Part shown: piece after piece, positions 18,043-26,223 of the stretch | Layout of the letters: each line of letters begins with the position of its first letter | Position numbering within the stretch: the stretch's first letter is position 1 | Assembly: GCF_000484535.1 (NCBI RefSeq) | Contig: NC_022600.1 | Span: 248,001-312,000 of the forward strand | Length of the DNA: 64,000 bases | From: Gloeobacter kilaueensis JS1 | GTDB taxonomy: Bacteria; Cyanobacteriota; Cyanobacteriia; Gloeobacterales; Gloeobacteraceae | Direction: 5' to 3' | The notes under the pieces: generated by a model | What the model was told of the DNA's origin: nothing | What the model saw: only the letters and a program-made list of their open reading frames with translations | Database searches by the model: none | Program-made: the position numbers and the translations under genes

Positions 18043-19248
18043 ATGTTAACGACGTCAAAATCTGCTTTTGTTCTAAAAAGAGCCTTGGCTGTTGGTTTAG
18101 CCATGAGTCTGCAGCTTCTTCAACCACTTTCATTGAAAGCGCAGAGTAATGATCTTTCGCTTGGGCAGGCATTTAACATGGGGGACATTACTGCCCCTAA
18201 GCGTTTTCGAGGAAATGTTGGATATGGGCGCACCAATCTCTGGCAGTTCAGCTTGCCTACCAATACCAATCAAGTCACAATCACACTCTCTGATGCAACC
18301 GAGTTCATAATGGCAGAACTTTTTCAAGACACAAACAACGATGGACGACTCCAACAGGAAGAAATCCTCTTTCAATGGGATAGGAACAATCCATCAATTA
18401 CCTCTGATCTCGAGGCCGGAACTTATTACATTGTTACTAATAGCAGCAGCGGGAGAACAAACTATCAAATTACTCTGACAGGTGTTCCCAGACCTGCTGT
18501 ACCGGCAGAAACACCCGGTCAAGAGTTAGCATCCGCTCTGGATTTGGGTAAATTCTCTGGAGTAACAAAGGTAACAGGTTTTGTTGGAAAAACCCATCCT
18601 CTCAGTTTTTATCGCTTTACTGCTGAAACCAACCTCGATAATTTTACGATGACGTTCTCGGGTTTGAACGCCTTGAGTACCTATATTTCAGCACTACTCT
18701 TTCGGGATTCAAACAACGATGGGCAGTATCAGCAGCAAGAAAGGCTGCTTTTTATTGATCGCAATAATCTTTCTTCTTCAACGGCTCTCGAAGCAGGCCC
18801 TTATTACATACTGGTTGATCATGGTTCTAGTAATTCTAATTACCAGTTGACACTGTCTGCAACCTCCCGGCCTGCATCCACCGCCGCTCCTGGTGCGGAT
18901 CCTGAAACTGCTTTGAATCTAGGAACCTTGGGACGAACCGTGAAGATTACTGGGTATGTTGGGCAAACTCACCCAGTTAGTGTTTATCGTTTTCAACTAT
19001 CTAGAGCCAGGAAGAACTTTTCCATTTCACTTTCTAAAACGTCTAGGTACATTGATATAGGTTTGTATCAAGATCGAAATAGCGACGGTCAGCTTCAACA
19101 AAATGAAAGATTGCTGGGCTTCGGTCTAAACCCATCTGCCTCGAGCGGCACGACAGGTAGTTTGCCTGTTGCACCTGCTGGTACTTACTATATTCAAGTT
19201 AATGCTGGCATAAATAACAGCAACTACCTTCTAACAATTGCACCTTGA
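18043..19248 (+). CDS. Secreted protein with three PPC-like repeats and Ca-loop motifs
   Basis: ATG 18043 gives a 401-residue protein with a signal peptide (about residues 1-35, cleavage near LKAQS). Three repeats of about 120 residues follow, each resembling the bacterial pre-peptidase C-terminal beta-sandwich: xxGxVGxTxPxxxYxF ... AGxYYIxV...NYxLTL. Each repeat contains a DxNxDGxxxxxE loop (DTNNDG, DSNNDG, DRNSDG) typical of calcium binding. There is no protease domain. GC is visibly lower than in neighbouring genes, which may indicate transfer. It is probably an extracellular binding or matrix protein. Confidence 0.8.
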   Translation: MLTTSKSAFVLKRALAVGLAMSLQLLQPLSLKAQSNDLSLGQAFNMGDITAPKRFRGNVGYGRTNLWQFSLPTNTNQVTITLSDATEFIMAELFQDTNNDGRLQQEEILFQWDRNNPSITSDLEAGTYYIVTNSSSGRTNYQITLTGVPRPAVPAETPGQELASALDLGKFSGVTKVTGFVGKTHPLSFYRFTAETNLDNFTMTFSGLNALSTYISALLFRDSNNDGQYQQQERLLFIDRNNLSSSTALEAGPYYILVDHGSSNSNYQLTLSATSRPASTAAPGADPETALNLGTLGRTVKITGYVGQTHPVSVYRFQLSRARKNFSISLSKTSRYIDIGLYQDRNSDGQLQQNERLLGFGLNPSASSGTTGSLPVAPAGTYYIQVNAGINNSNYLLTIAP

Positions 19249-19272
19249 AGTATTAAGGGACAGGATAGATAG

Positions 19273-20007
19273 CTACTCATCCGGCAGGTCGAAGAGAACT
19301 GTGCCCATGTAGCGCTCTGCCCAGTCTTCGCCAAAAGCTTTGACCAGGATGCGGCGGGTCTTGTCGTTTTTTTGTTGTTGCTCGCTGTAGTGGCGATGGC
19401 CAGAACGAATCTCAGCTTCTATTTCGGCGCTCACTGGTTCAGCTTGATTGGCCTGCTCGCAATAAAAGCGCAGGTACGCCTGGGAAATCTCGATAAATAG
19501 ATCGGCTTCCGACTGGTTGACCAGGCGCGTAAACAGGCAGCGCGGCGAGAAGATCGTTCCCCAGGGGGGCAGATTGCGCAGTTCGCTAAAGCCATTGCGG
19601 CGCTGGTATGCGGGTTTGAGTCCTGAGAGGTACGGCTCGCCCAGCGGACCGCGCACGGGGGTGAGGTCGATGATCGCGGCACTCACGACGTGGGAGTTGG
19701 CGACGATGTCGGTGCCCAGGATCGGCAATTCGTACTGCGGACGGGGGTACATGACGCAGTGCAAAATATCGAGATCGCTGCCGACGGTGGCCAGCTCCAG
19801 GTGCAACTTGCGAAAGACACGGCTTTGATAGCAGCGGTTGGCGATCGTCAGCCGGTCGCCTTCGAGCTGGCCCTCGACGAAACCGAGATCGGCTGGCAGA
19901 TGGTAAGGTTCCAGCTGCAGGTACGCCCCCCAGGTTGAAACCAGCAGATCAGCCAGTGAGCTGACCAGCGGGTGCAGGGGTTTGATCGTCTTCGCTTCCA
20001 TCGCCAT
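19273..20007 (-). CDS. pcyA: Phycocyanobilin:ferredoxin oxidoreductase
   Basis: PcyA reduces biliverdin IXa to phycocyanobilin, the chromophore of phycobilisomes and phytochromes, using ferredoxin. The signatures GFVEGQLEGD, LDILHCVMYPRPQYELP, TDIVA and QQQQKNDKTRRILVKAFGE are clear. The catalytic histidine and aspartate are at about H83 and D100. I choose the ATG at 20007 (GGAG 9 nt upstream, 244 aa, normal family length); a Met 10 codons upstream is possible. This gene is the strongest sign that the host is a cyanobacterium. Confidence 0.95.
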   Translation of the reverse strand: MAMEAKTIKPLHPLVSSLADLLVSTWGAYLQLEPYHLPADLGFVEGQLEGDRLTIANRCYQSRVFRKLHLELATVGSDLDILHCVMYPRPQYELPILGTDIVANSHVVSAAIIDLTPVRGPLGEPYLSGLKPAYQRRNGFSELRNLPPWGTIFSPRCLFTRLVNQSEADLFIEISQAYLRFYCEQANQAEPVSAEIEAEIRSGHRHYSEQQQKNDKTRRILVKAFGEDWAERYMGTVLFDLPDE

Positions 20008-20111
20008 CGGTCGTAAACTCCGGTTGCATTCTGACATCTCGCTGCCGGCTGGGCCTAGAATTGGGGCAGCCTGTTCGCTAGTAAGCTCTGTTCTTCTTAT
20101 CTTGAAGGATT

Positions 20112-21164
20112 ATGCCTGAAACTTCATCTATGTTCGGGACGCTCTCGGGTGAATTTACCGAGCGGGCGCGGCGGGTGCTCGATGCGGCTCGCGAGGAGGC
20201 CCAGGGACTGGGCTACCAGTTTGTCAGTACCGAACATCTGCTGCTCGGGTTACTGGTAGAAGGCAGCAGTGAAGAAGCCCGCTTTCTGGTCGAAAAAGGC
20301 ATAGTCCTGCCGGAGACGCGCCAGCTCATCGAGCGGATGATAGGCCGGGGACCGGGCTTGATCCCCAAGGAGATGCCCTTTACCCCGAGGGCGCGCTACG
20401 CCTGGGAGATCGCCTACGACCAGACCGAGCAACTCAAGCACTCTCACATCGACACCTGTCACATCTTCTTCGGATTGGTGCGCGAATGTTTGTTTGCAGG
20501 CAAGCGGGGCGGCGGGGCGGCGAGCGTCTTCCGGCACTTTGGCGTCGATCTGCGCGAATTCGAGGAACGTTCGCTGGTGCTGATGCGGGCCTTCGGTAGC
20601 GGAACGGGTGTCCCGGCTGCTGTGAAGAACCTGGGCAACGAGCGCATCGACGATGGGGCAGTCTCCGAGACGCTTACCGTGTTCCATGCGCCGGTGCCCG
20701 TCCCCGGTGAGGTTATCAGTTCACCGCCGGAACTGGCAGCAGGAGAAGTCCGCGCCCGGCTCATCGCAGCTCTGCTCAGCTTTGTCGAAGCGCACAAGCT
20801 GGGCAGCGTGGCGAGCAACGCTCCGATCTATGCAGGCAGCGATGTGCTGATGGTCGATGTGCTCTATTTTGGGCGCGAGCGCCGGGCCGGTGGCCGCTAT
20901 CGTCTACCGGACCTGGCGGTGCTGGTGGCCGAGCCGCAGGCCGATCGCGCTCAGTCGGTGGCTGTATTGAGCGCCAAACTGCAGCTGCTATTCGAGCTGG
21001 GCGTTCGCTATGGCCTGCTTATCGATTCAGAGGGCGAGACTGTCAGGATCTTTGCTCCCCAAAAAGCCCCGGTTCTCCTCCAGGGCGAACAGATGCTGCA
21101 GTTGCCGGAACTGTTGCCAGGCTGGCAGATTCGCATCGATCAGCTCTGGTCCCGCGCGCTATAG
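20112..21164 (+). CDS. ClpN-domain protein fused to Uma2/DUF820-like nuclease-fold domain
   Basis: Residues 10-150 hold two Clp N-terminal repeats (FTERARRVLDAAREEAQ, FVSTEHLLLGLL; FTPRARYAWEIAYDQ, IDTCHIFFGLV), the adaptor- and substrate-binding domain of ClpC. No AAA+ ATPase follows. After a linker, residues about 210-345 resemble the Uma2/DUF820 PD-(D/E)xK fold: LPDLAVLVAEP, LLFELGVRYGLLIDSEGETV and LLPGWQIRIDQLW. The catalytic Lys position is unclear, so nuclease activity is doubtful. It is divergent from pcyA. It may connect a Uma2-type partner to the Clp protease. Confidence 0.75.
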   Translation: MPETSSMFGTLSGEFTERARRVLDAAREEAQGLGYQFVSTEHLLLGLLVEGSSEEARFLVEKGIVLPETRQLIERMIGRGPGLIPKEMPFTPRARYAWEIAYDQTEQLKHSHIDTCHIFFGLVRECLFAGKRGGGAASVFRHFGVDLREFEERSLVLMRAFGSGTGVPAAVKNLGNERIDDGAVSETLTVFHAPVPVPGEVISSPPELAAGEVRARLIAALLSFVEAHKLGSVASNAPIYAGSDVLMVDVLYFGRERRAGGRYRLPDLAVLVAEPQADRAQSVAVLSAKLQLLFELGVRYGLLIDSEGETVRIFAPQKAPVLLQGEQMLQLPELLPGWQIRIDQLWSRAL

Positions 21165-21345
21165 CACCTGGCAGCATAGAGCGGTCACTCCTCCGAAGGA
21201 AGTAATTCATCCGGGGGAACTTGATCTTTGCGCTGAACCCCCTGCTCCGGGGCTGCACCTAAACGTAACGTGAACTGAGATGAAAGGTTGCCCATTGCGT
21301 GGGCTGCCTGACATCGAGCCGCAAAAAATAGCAGGAGACGATCGT

Positions 21346-21738
21346 ATGATTCGCCAAATTGCCACCGCTGTGCTGGTGACGGTCTGCACCTTCGGGGCAG
21401 CAGCGCTGGTGTCAGCCCAGACGGAGACAACGACGACGCCCAACGGCACCCAGGTAACCGAGGGTCCGAACGGCGGCAAGGTGATCGAAGGCCCGAATGG
21501 CGGCAAGGCTTACACCGGCCCGAACGGAGGAACGATTTATTCCGGCCCCAGAGGTGGACAGGGCTACGTCGGCCCTGAAGGGGCCAGGGGCTACACTGGC
21601 CCGAATGGCGGCCAGGTGCGGGTCGGCGAGGAGGGCCGCAAGTACTACAACGGCCCGGCGGGTACCCAGGTCTACTCCGGCCCGCGCGGCACGGTAGTCG
21701 AAGGAGCACGGGGCCGGGAGCGCCGGATCCCGCGCTAA
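21346..21738 (+). CDS. Secreted GPNGG-repeat protein
   Basis: The protein (130 aa) has a signal peptide through about residue 24 (VSAQ). The mature part is built of about nine units of roughly 9-10 residues with a GPNGG/GPRGG core (for example VIEGPNGGK, YSGPRGGQ). It ends in an Arg-rich tail. An AGGAG site precedes the ATG. The repetition suggests a structural cell-surface or collagen-like role; no family is recognised. Confidence 0.75.
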   Translation: MIRQIATAVLVTVCTFGAAALVSAQTETTTTPNGTQVTEGPNGGKVIEGPNGGKAYTGPNGGTIYSGPRGGQGYVGPEGARGYTGPNGGQVRVGEEGRKYYNGPAGTQVYSGPRGTVVEGARGRERRIPR

Positions 21739-21744
21739 CTTCTG

Positions 21745-23334
21745 CTAATTGCCTGGCGTCGAGGCACTGCCTGCATCGGCAGGTGGTGCCTTCTGCACCT
21801 GCCAGATATTGGCGAGGATGCGGCCAGTGTAGGCACTTTCGACGGCGCTGAAGCGGCCCTCGCGCACGTCGGTGCGGATGGCAGCGATCGCCAGAGGGCG
21901 GACCAGTTCGATGAGCGGTTGCTGGGCTACAAGGAGTTGCTCGCGGCGCATCCGGCCCGCCTGGGGATCGGGCGCATCGAAGGTGGCGTCGATCTGGCGT
22001 TCCCAATCGCTCGCCCGCCAGTCCTTGCGATCCGAAGCTGGCAGGTTAAAAAAATGCCAGGGCGAGTCGCTGCGCCAGAAGCGATCCCCGACGCGGGGAT
22101 CCGCTCCGAGCGTCTTGAGATCGACGACGGCGGCCTGCCACTGTCGGGTTTTTAAGATCCGGTTGCGCAGTGCCAGCTTCGGGAGAGGCCGAATCGTAGC
22201 GCTCAGCCCGACAGCTTTGAGTTGCTCGCCCACGCTATTTGCCAGCCGCAACTGGAGAGGATCGTCGCCGTTGACGACAAGTTCAAAGGCAGGTGGCTGA
22301 CCCTGGCCCGGCTTGAAACCGGCGGCTACGAGTTGCGCTTTTGCCTGCTTGGGATCGAACTTTCCCTGGCCCGGTTCGCCGGTGGCAAAAAGCGCGTCCT
22401 GCACCAGTTGCCTGCGATCGATGGCAAGCGCCAGAGCGCGCCGAAGGGCGGTGCCGGCAACCCCGTCGCCTGCGGTAGCCGGTGGGTTGAGGTTGAAGGC
22501 CAGGTAGACGGGCGGTTCGGTGCCGCCATTGACCAGCACAAAGCGTCCTTTGCCCTGGGCCGCGCTCAAAGAGGCGTAATCTTCGCTCACCAGTCGGTAG
22601 GCGTCGCTGGTGCCTGAGCGAAAGCGCGTCAGGGCCGCAGCCCGGTCCGGCACGATTGCACAGGTAATTGCTGCCAGGTAAGGCCCTCCGGGCTGCCGCC
22701 AGTAGCGGGGGTTGGCGGTGAGCTGCAGGTTCTGGCCGGGCGTATAACGGCTTATCTGAAACGGGCCACTTACAGGCAGGCTGGTGGGATCGGTGTCGAG
22801 CCCCCAGGCGGCCAGCGGGTCGGTTCTATCCTTAAAGGCGTGCGCAGGCAGCACCGGCAGCGTCAGGTAGGCGGCAAAATCTGAATCTGCACGGGGCAGA
22901 ACAAATTCGACGCTCTCATCATCGATGGCGCTCATCTTGAATTGAAGATCCAGACTTCTCTGGGCGCGGCGGTCCCGGTAGACGCGGCTGTAGCTAAAGA
23001 CGACATCGGCAGAAGTGAGCGCTGCGCCGTCCGACCAGACCAGGCCCGGTCGCAGGTTCACCCGATAACGGCGTCCCCCTTCGAGTGTCTGAAAACCGGT
23101 TGCCAGGTCCGGCTGGAACTGGCCCTGCGCGTCCACCATGAGCAACCCGGCAAACAGCAGACCGCTCACCTCAAGAGCGCTGCCGGTGCGGGCGAGGGCC
23201 GGATTGAAGGTCGCCGGATCGCCGGTGAGCGTCAAAGCGAGAATCCCTCCGCTTACCGGTCGGGTCGAAAGGGGGATAGCAGAGCTGCAGCCCGCCAACA
23301 GCAGAGCGGCAGCGAGGGCGAGAAACGGTCGCAT
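21745..23334 (-). CDS. ABC transporter substrate-binding lipoprotein (SBP_bac_5, peptide type)
   Basis: The start chosen is ATG 23334, which places the lipobox LLAGC at residues 13-17; a GTG six codons upstream is possible. The mature protein follows the peptide/nickel-binding family: GDPATFNPA near 40, ATGFQTLEGGRRYRVNLRPG, VWSDGAALTSADVVFSYSRV, and ALALAIDRRQLVQDAL. No permease or ATPase gene is nearby, so it works with components encoded elsewhere or has another role. It converges on the GPNGG gene with a 6-bp gap. Confidence 0.87.
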   Translation of the reverse strand: MRPFLALAAALLLAGCSSAIPLSTRPVSGGILALTLTGDPATFNPALARTGSALEVSGLLFAGLLMVDAQGQFQPDLATGFQTLEGGRRYRVNLRPGLVWSDGAALTSADVVFSYSRVYRDRRAQRSLDLQFKMSAIDDESVEFVLPRADSDFAAYLTLPVLPAHAFKDRTDPLAAWGLDTDPTSLPVSGPFQISRYTPGQNLQLTANPRYWRQPGGPYLAAITCAIVPDRAAALTRFRSGTSDAYRLVSEDYASLSAAQGKGRFVLVNGGTEPPVYLAFNLNPPATAGDGVAGTALRRALALAIDRRQLVQDALFATGEPGQGKFDPKQAKAQLVAAGFKPGQGQPPAFELVVNGDDPLQLRLANSVGEQLKAVGLSATIRPLPKLALRNRILKTRQWQAAVVDLKTLGADPRVGDRFWRSDSPWHFFNLPASDRKDWRASDWERQIDATFDAPDPQAGRMRREQLLVAQQPLIELVRPLAIAAIRTDVREGRFSAVESAYTGRILANIWQVQKAPPADAGSASTPGN

Positions 23335-23434
23335 AACGAGGAAACTTATCACACTTCAAAACGTCGAAGCGATCAGCGCTCCGCCGGGTATCGCCTCGCG
23401 GACCTACAATGGCAGGTAATCCCGGATATTTGCA

Positions 23435-23863
23435 ATGCTTGAGCCCCGCAGAAGTACTGTTCTTGCTCCCCACTCCCTGCAGGCCAGGGCGGTGCTGACC
23501 GGATCGCTGGTCGATATCGGCGGTACCATTCATGCCCAGATCGTCACCAGTTTGCTTGCGGGCCTGCTCGCCACTGCCGGCGGCATCAGCGTCGAGGCCA
23601 GCTTTGCTTTTTATTTGATCAATCTGGTAAGCGGCCTGTTCTTCACCGGGTTCGGGGGCTACACTGCCGCCCGCACTGCCCGCTACCAGCCGCTCCAGCA
23701 CGCCCTTTTCACCGGGCTGATTTCGCTGGCGGTCTCAGTGGCTCTCACCATCGGCACCCCCGGTACCTTCGTACTCTCCTGGCCGGTGCTGCTCGGCTTG
23801 CTCTCGGTCGTACCGATTGCCCTTCTGGGCGGCTGGCTTGCCCAGGCAGAGCGCGAAGTTTAA
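23435..23863 (+). CDS. Hypothetical membrane protein (four TM segments)
   Basis: The 142-residue protein shows four hydrophobic segments at about 30-50, 55-80, 88-108 and 115-135, with a Gly-rich FFTGFGGYTAARTAR loop. This resembles small TIGR04086/YrzE-like membrane proteins, but I would not assign a family. It starts 100 bp from the divergent SBP gene and its stop overlaps the stop of the convergent SBP_bac_1 gene. Confidence 0.65.
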   Translation: MLEPRRSTVLAPHSLQARAVLTGSLVDIGGTIHAQIVTSLLAGLLATAGGISVEASFAFYLINLVSGLFFTGFGGYTAARTARYQPLQHALFTGLISLAVSVALTIGTPGTFVLSWPVLLGLLSVVPIALLGGWLAQAEREV

Positions 23864-25152
23864 AAGCCCGTATCGCCCGGTTGGGTACGCACGATGAGCT
23901 CCGCCTCCCGCTGGGCAGCTTCGAGCGCCTGGGCAGGGGTGCGCACGTGCTGCAGTGCCTGCTCGACCGCCTGACCGAGCGCATCGGAAATCTGGGGGTA
24001 GGTCGGGTCGAGGGGGCGGTTGTGCCCGTGGGGCAACTGGTCTAAAAACACCTGCAACTGGGGATTGCGCTTCAAGAATGCCCGGTAGGACGGGGAACGG
24101 GCTGCCTCGATCGTTACCGGCAGATAACCTGTGCCGGTGGCCCAGGCGCTTTGAAATTCGGTGCTGAGAATGTACTTTGCAAACTGCCAGCTCGCCTGCT
24201 CGCGCCGGGCACTGGTGCGCATCAAAAACAACTGCTCGCCGCCGATCGAAGTAGCGGCCACCGCCCCCTGGGGCAGGGGAAAGATGCCGTACGACATCTG
24301 GTTTTGCGCCAGCTCCCTGAGGGTCCAGGGACCGCTCACCTGCATCGCCACCCGCCCGGCAAAAAAATCGTCGAATAGATACCCTTGCTCCGGCTGCGAG
24401 AGGCTGGCGGCGGGCCGGCTCGGGTCTAAAAAGCGCTGCCAGTAGGTAAGGGCGGCCACACCGGCCCCTGAGGCGATCTGGGGCTTTCCCTGCTTGAGCA
24501 GCTCGCCCCCCGCTCCCCAGTACCAGGCGAGCCAGTTAAAGACCGTCCACTCGCCCTTACCCAGGGGCAGCCGAAAACCGTAGCGCTCCGGGCGACCGTC
24601 GCCATTTTGATCGACGGTGAGTTTGCGGGCCAGATCAAAAAAAGCTTCCCAGGTGCGCGGAAAAGTTTTGATCCCGGCAGCAGCGAAGAGCCGTTTGTTA
24701 TAAAAAACCGCGAGGTTGTTGGTGTCGAAGGGCAAGGACCAGGTCTGGCCCCGGTAGCGGGTGGCCGGAAGCAAGTTTGGAAAGACCTGGCCCAGAACCG
24801 GTTCGCGGGCCAGGTAGGCGTCGAGGGGCACGATCGCGTCGGCTTTGACCAGCTGGCCGGTGAGGGTAGCGTTGTACCAGAGCAGGTCCGGCGGCGAGCC
24901 GCCGATCACCGCCGCCAGGATCTTCGGTATCTGCTGATCGGGCTGACCGGCATCGACTGCCCGCACATGGATATCCGGGTGCCGCCGGTTGAAGCGCTCG
25001 ACGAGTCCTTCGAGCACGATCCGGTTGGCCTGGGGATTGGCCCCGTGCCAGAACACCAGCTCGATCGGGCCATCTGCAGGCGGCGCTTTTTGACAACCGG
25101 CCAGCAGCAGCCCCAGGGCTGTGAGCAGGAACACTCCCCGCTGCCGTCTCAC
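23860..25152 (-). CDS. ABC transporter substrate-binding lipoprotein (SBP_bac_1, sugar type)
   Basis: The 430-residue protein has a lipobox (LLAGC, residues 16-20) and the family-1 binding-protein pattern: VFWHGANPQANRIVLEGLVE, LPFDTNNLAVFYNKRLF, TWEAFFDLARKLT and AMQVSGPWTLRELA. These bind sugars or glycerol-3-phosphate. The GTG start overlaps the upstream stop (GTGA), so it is coupled to the dienelactone-hydrolase-like gene. No permease genes are nearby. Confidence 0.87.
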   Translation of the reverse strand: MRRQRGVFLLTALGLLLAGCQKAPPADGPIELVFWHGANPQANRIVLEGLVERFNRRHPDIHVRAVDAGQPDQQIPKILAAVIGGSPPDLLWYNATLTGQLVKADAIVPLDAYLAREPVLGQVFPNLLPATRYRGQTWSLPFDTNNLAVFYNKRLFAAAGIKTFPRTWEAFFDLARKLTVDQNGDGRPERYGFRLPLGKGEWTVFNWLAWYWGAGGELLKQGKPQIASGAGVAALTYWQRFLDPSRPAASLSQPEQGYLFDDFFAGRVAMQVSGPWTLRELAQNQMSYGIFPLPQGAVAATSIGGEQLFLMRTSARREQASWQFAKYILSTEFQSAWATGTGYLPVTIEAARSPSYRAFLKRNPQLQVFLDQLPHGHNRPLDPTYPQISDALGQAVEQALQHVRTPAQALEAAQREAELIVRTQPGDTGF

Positions 25153-25919
25153 CCGTTTAACTCGCGCTTAAAAAACTGCAGCGTCCGCTCCCAGGCATCC
25201 TGGGCGGCGGTCAGATTGTAGCGGTCCGTCCGCGCCGGGTTGACAAAGCCTGCCTTCACGTCCGGATAGACCTTAAAGTCGTAGGACTTGCCCGCTTTTT
25301 TGAGGGCCGCCTCCAGTTCGGACACTTTTGCTATCGCCGCCACCTCCTGACCGGCGTAGTTGCCGAGTACCGGTGCGTCCAGGTTGAGCACCCGGTCTAG
25401 CGGGTCGAGGTTGGCTCCATAAAAGACGGCGACGGCGGCGATGTCGGGGTTCTCGCTGGCGTAGGTGAGGGCCTTGCCCGCTCCCCAACCGAATCCCAGA
25501 ATGCCGAGCTTGGATTGGGGTCCGACCAGCTTCTCAAGGTAGGCGTAGCCCAGATCCAGATCGCGCAGAAGCTGGGTATCGTTGATCTTTGCACTCGCCG
25601 CTGTCGGGTCCGCTCCGACAGCCGCCGTTCCTCCCAGCCGCGCATACGGATCGGGGGCGAGGGCCGCATAACCGGCTGTTGCCAGTTGGGCCACTGTCAG
25701 CTCGACAAAACTGCTCAGCCCCGATTCTTCTGCCACCACCAGCACCCCCGCGCGCGGATGCCCCACAGGCAGTGCCCGGTAAGCTTCGATCGCCCTGCCC
25801 TCACCGGCAAAGCGAATCAAACTCGCCTGCGGTGCCGGTGTCGCTGTCAGCCCGCGCTCAAGAACCGTCCAGAAGCTACCAGTTGCGATCAGATGTCTGA
25901 GAAAATTTCGCCGCTCCAT
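25149..25919 (-). CDS. Dienelactone-hydrolase-fold protein without catalytic triad
   Basis: ATG 25919 gives 256 residues and opens with ERRNFLRH, a possible twin-arginine export motif; the open frame extends 16 codons further. The alpha/beta-hydrolase core of the dienelactone hydrolase family is visible (AGVLVVAEESGL, LGILGFGWGAGKAL, VYPDVKAGFVNPAR). The nucleophile motif GFCFGG reads GFGWGAG, and the AGHGF histidine position reads KAGF. The acid position also looks changed (GNYAGQE). It is probably non-catalytic or very divergent. It forms an operon with the sugar-type SBP. Confidence 0.72.
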   Translation of the reverse strand: MERRNFLRHLIATGSFWTVLERGLTATPAPQASLIRFAGEGRAIEAYRALPVGHPRAGVLVVAEESGLSSFVELTVAQLATAGYAALAPDPYARLGGTAAVGADPTAASAKINDTQLLRDLDLGYAYLEKLVGPQSKLGILGFGWGAGKALTYASENPDIAAVAVFYGANLDPLDRVLNLDAPVLGNYAGQEVAAIAKVSELEAALKKAGKSYDFKVYPDVKAGFVNPARTDRYNLTAAQDAWERTLQFFKRELNG

Positions 25920-25985
25920 CTCTCTTGCTGCCCTCACTGCCGCCTCTATTATCGGCCAGGCCGCCAATCAAAAATCTCGTAATAG

Positions 25986-26000
25986 TGATAATCGTTATCG
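25986..26000 (-). promoter_or_regulatory. Fur-box-like palindrome
   Basis: GATAATCGTTATC at 25987-25999 is a palindrome closely resembling half of the Fur consensus (GATAATGATAATC). It lies 68 bp upstream of the leftward gene at 25919. Regulation of that gene and the SBP by iron is inferred. Confidence 0.4.
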
Positions 26001-26027
26001 TTTTATTCGTGCTTAAAAGCGCGGGTT

Positions 26028-26046
26028 ATTAACCTTCGATTAACCT
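26028..26046 (+). promoter_or_regulatory. Pho box upstream of alkaline phosphatase
   Basis: Two identical 8-bp units ATTAACCT (26028-26035 and 26039-26046) are separated by 3 bp. This matches the cyanobacterial Pho box, direct repeats of CTTAACCT-like octamers at 11-bp spacing bound by PhoB/SphR. A TACAAT -10 candidate follows at 26055-26060. Induction by phosphate starvation is predicted. Confidence 0.7.
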
Positions 26047-26223
26047 GCCCCCTTTACAATCAGCTGGGGTTGAAGCGAAGCGATCTGCAAAGACCGGAAC
26101 GCGGGCCGGGATCGACCCTGGGCCACGGGTTTCTCAGAATAAACAGGCAGCTACACCTGGCCGCGACGAGGCAGGTAGTGAGTTGTTCTTGACAGTACAT
26201 TTGCCAACTTAGGGAGAAGCACG

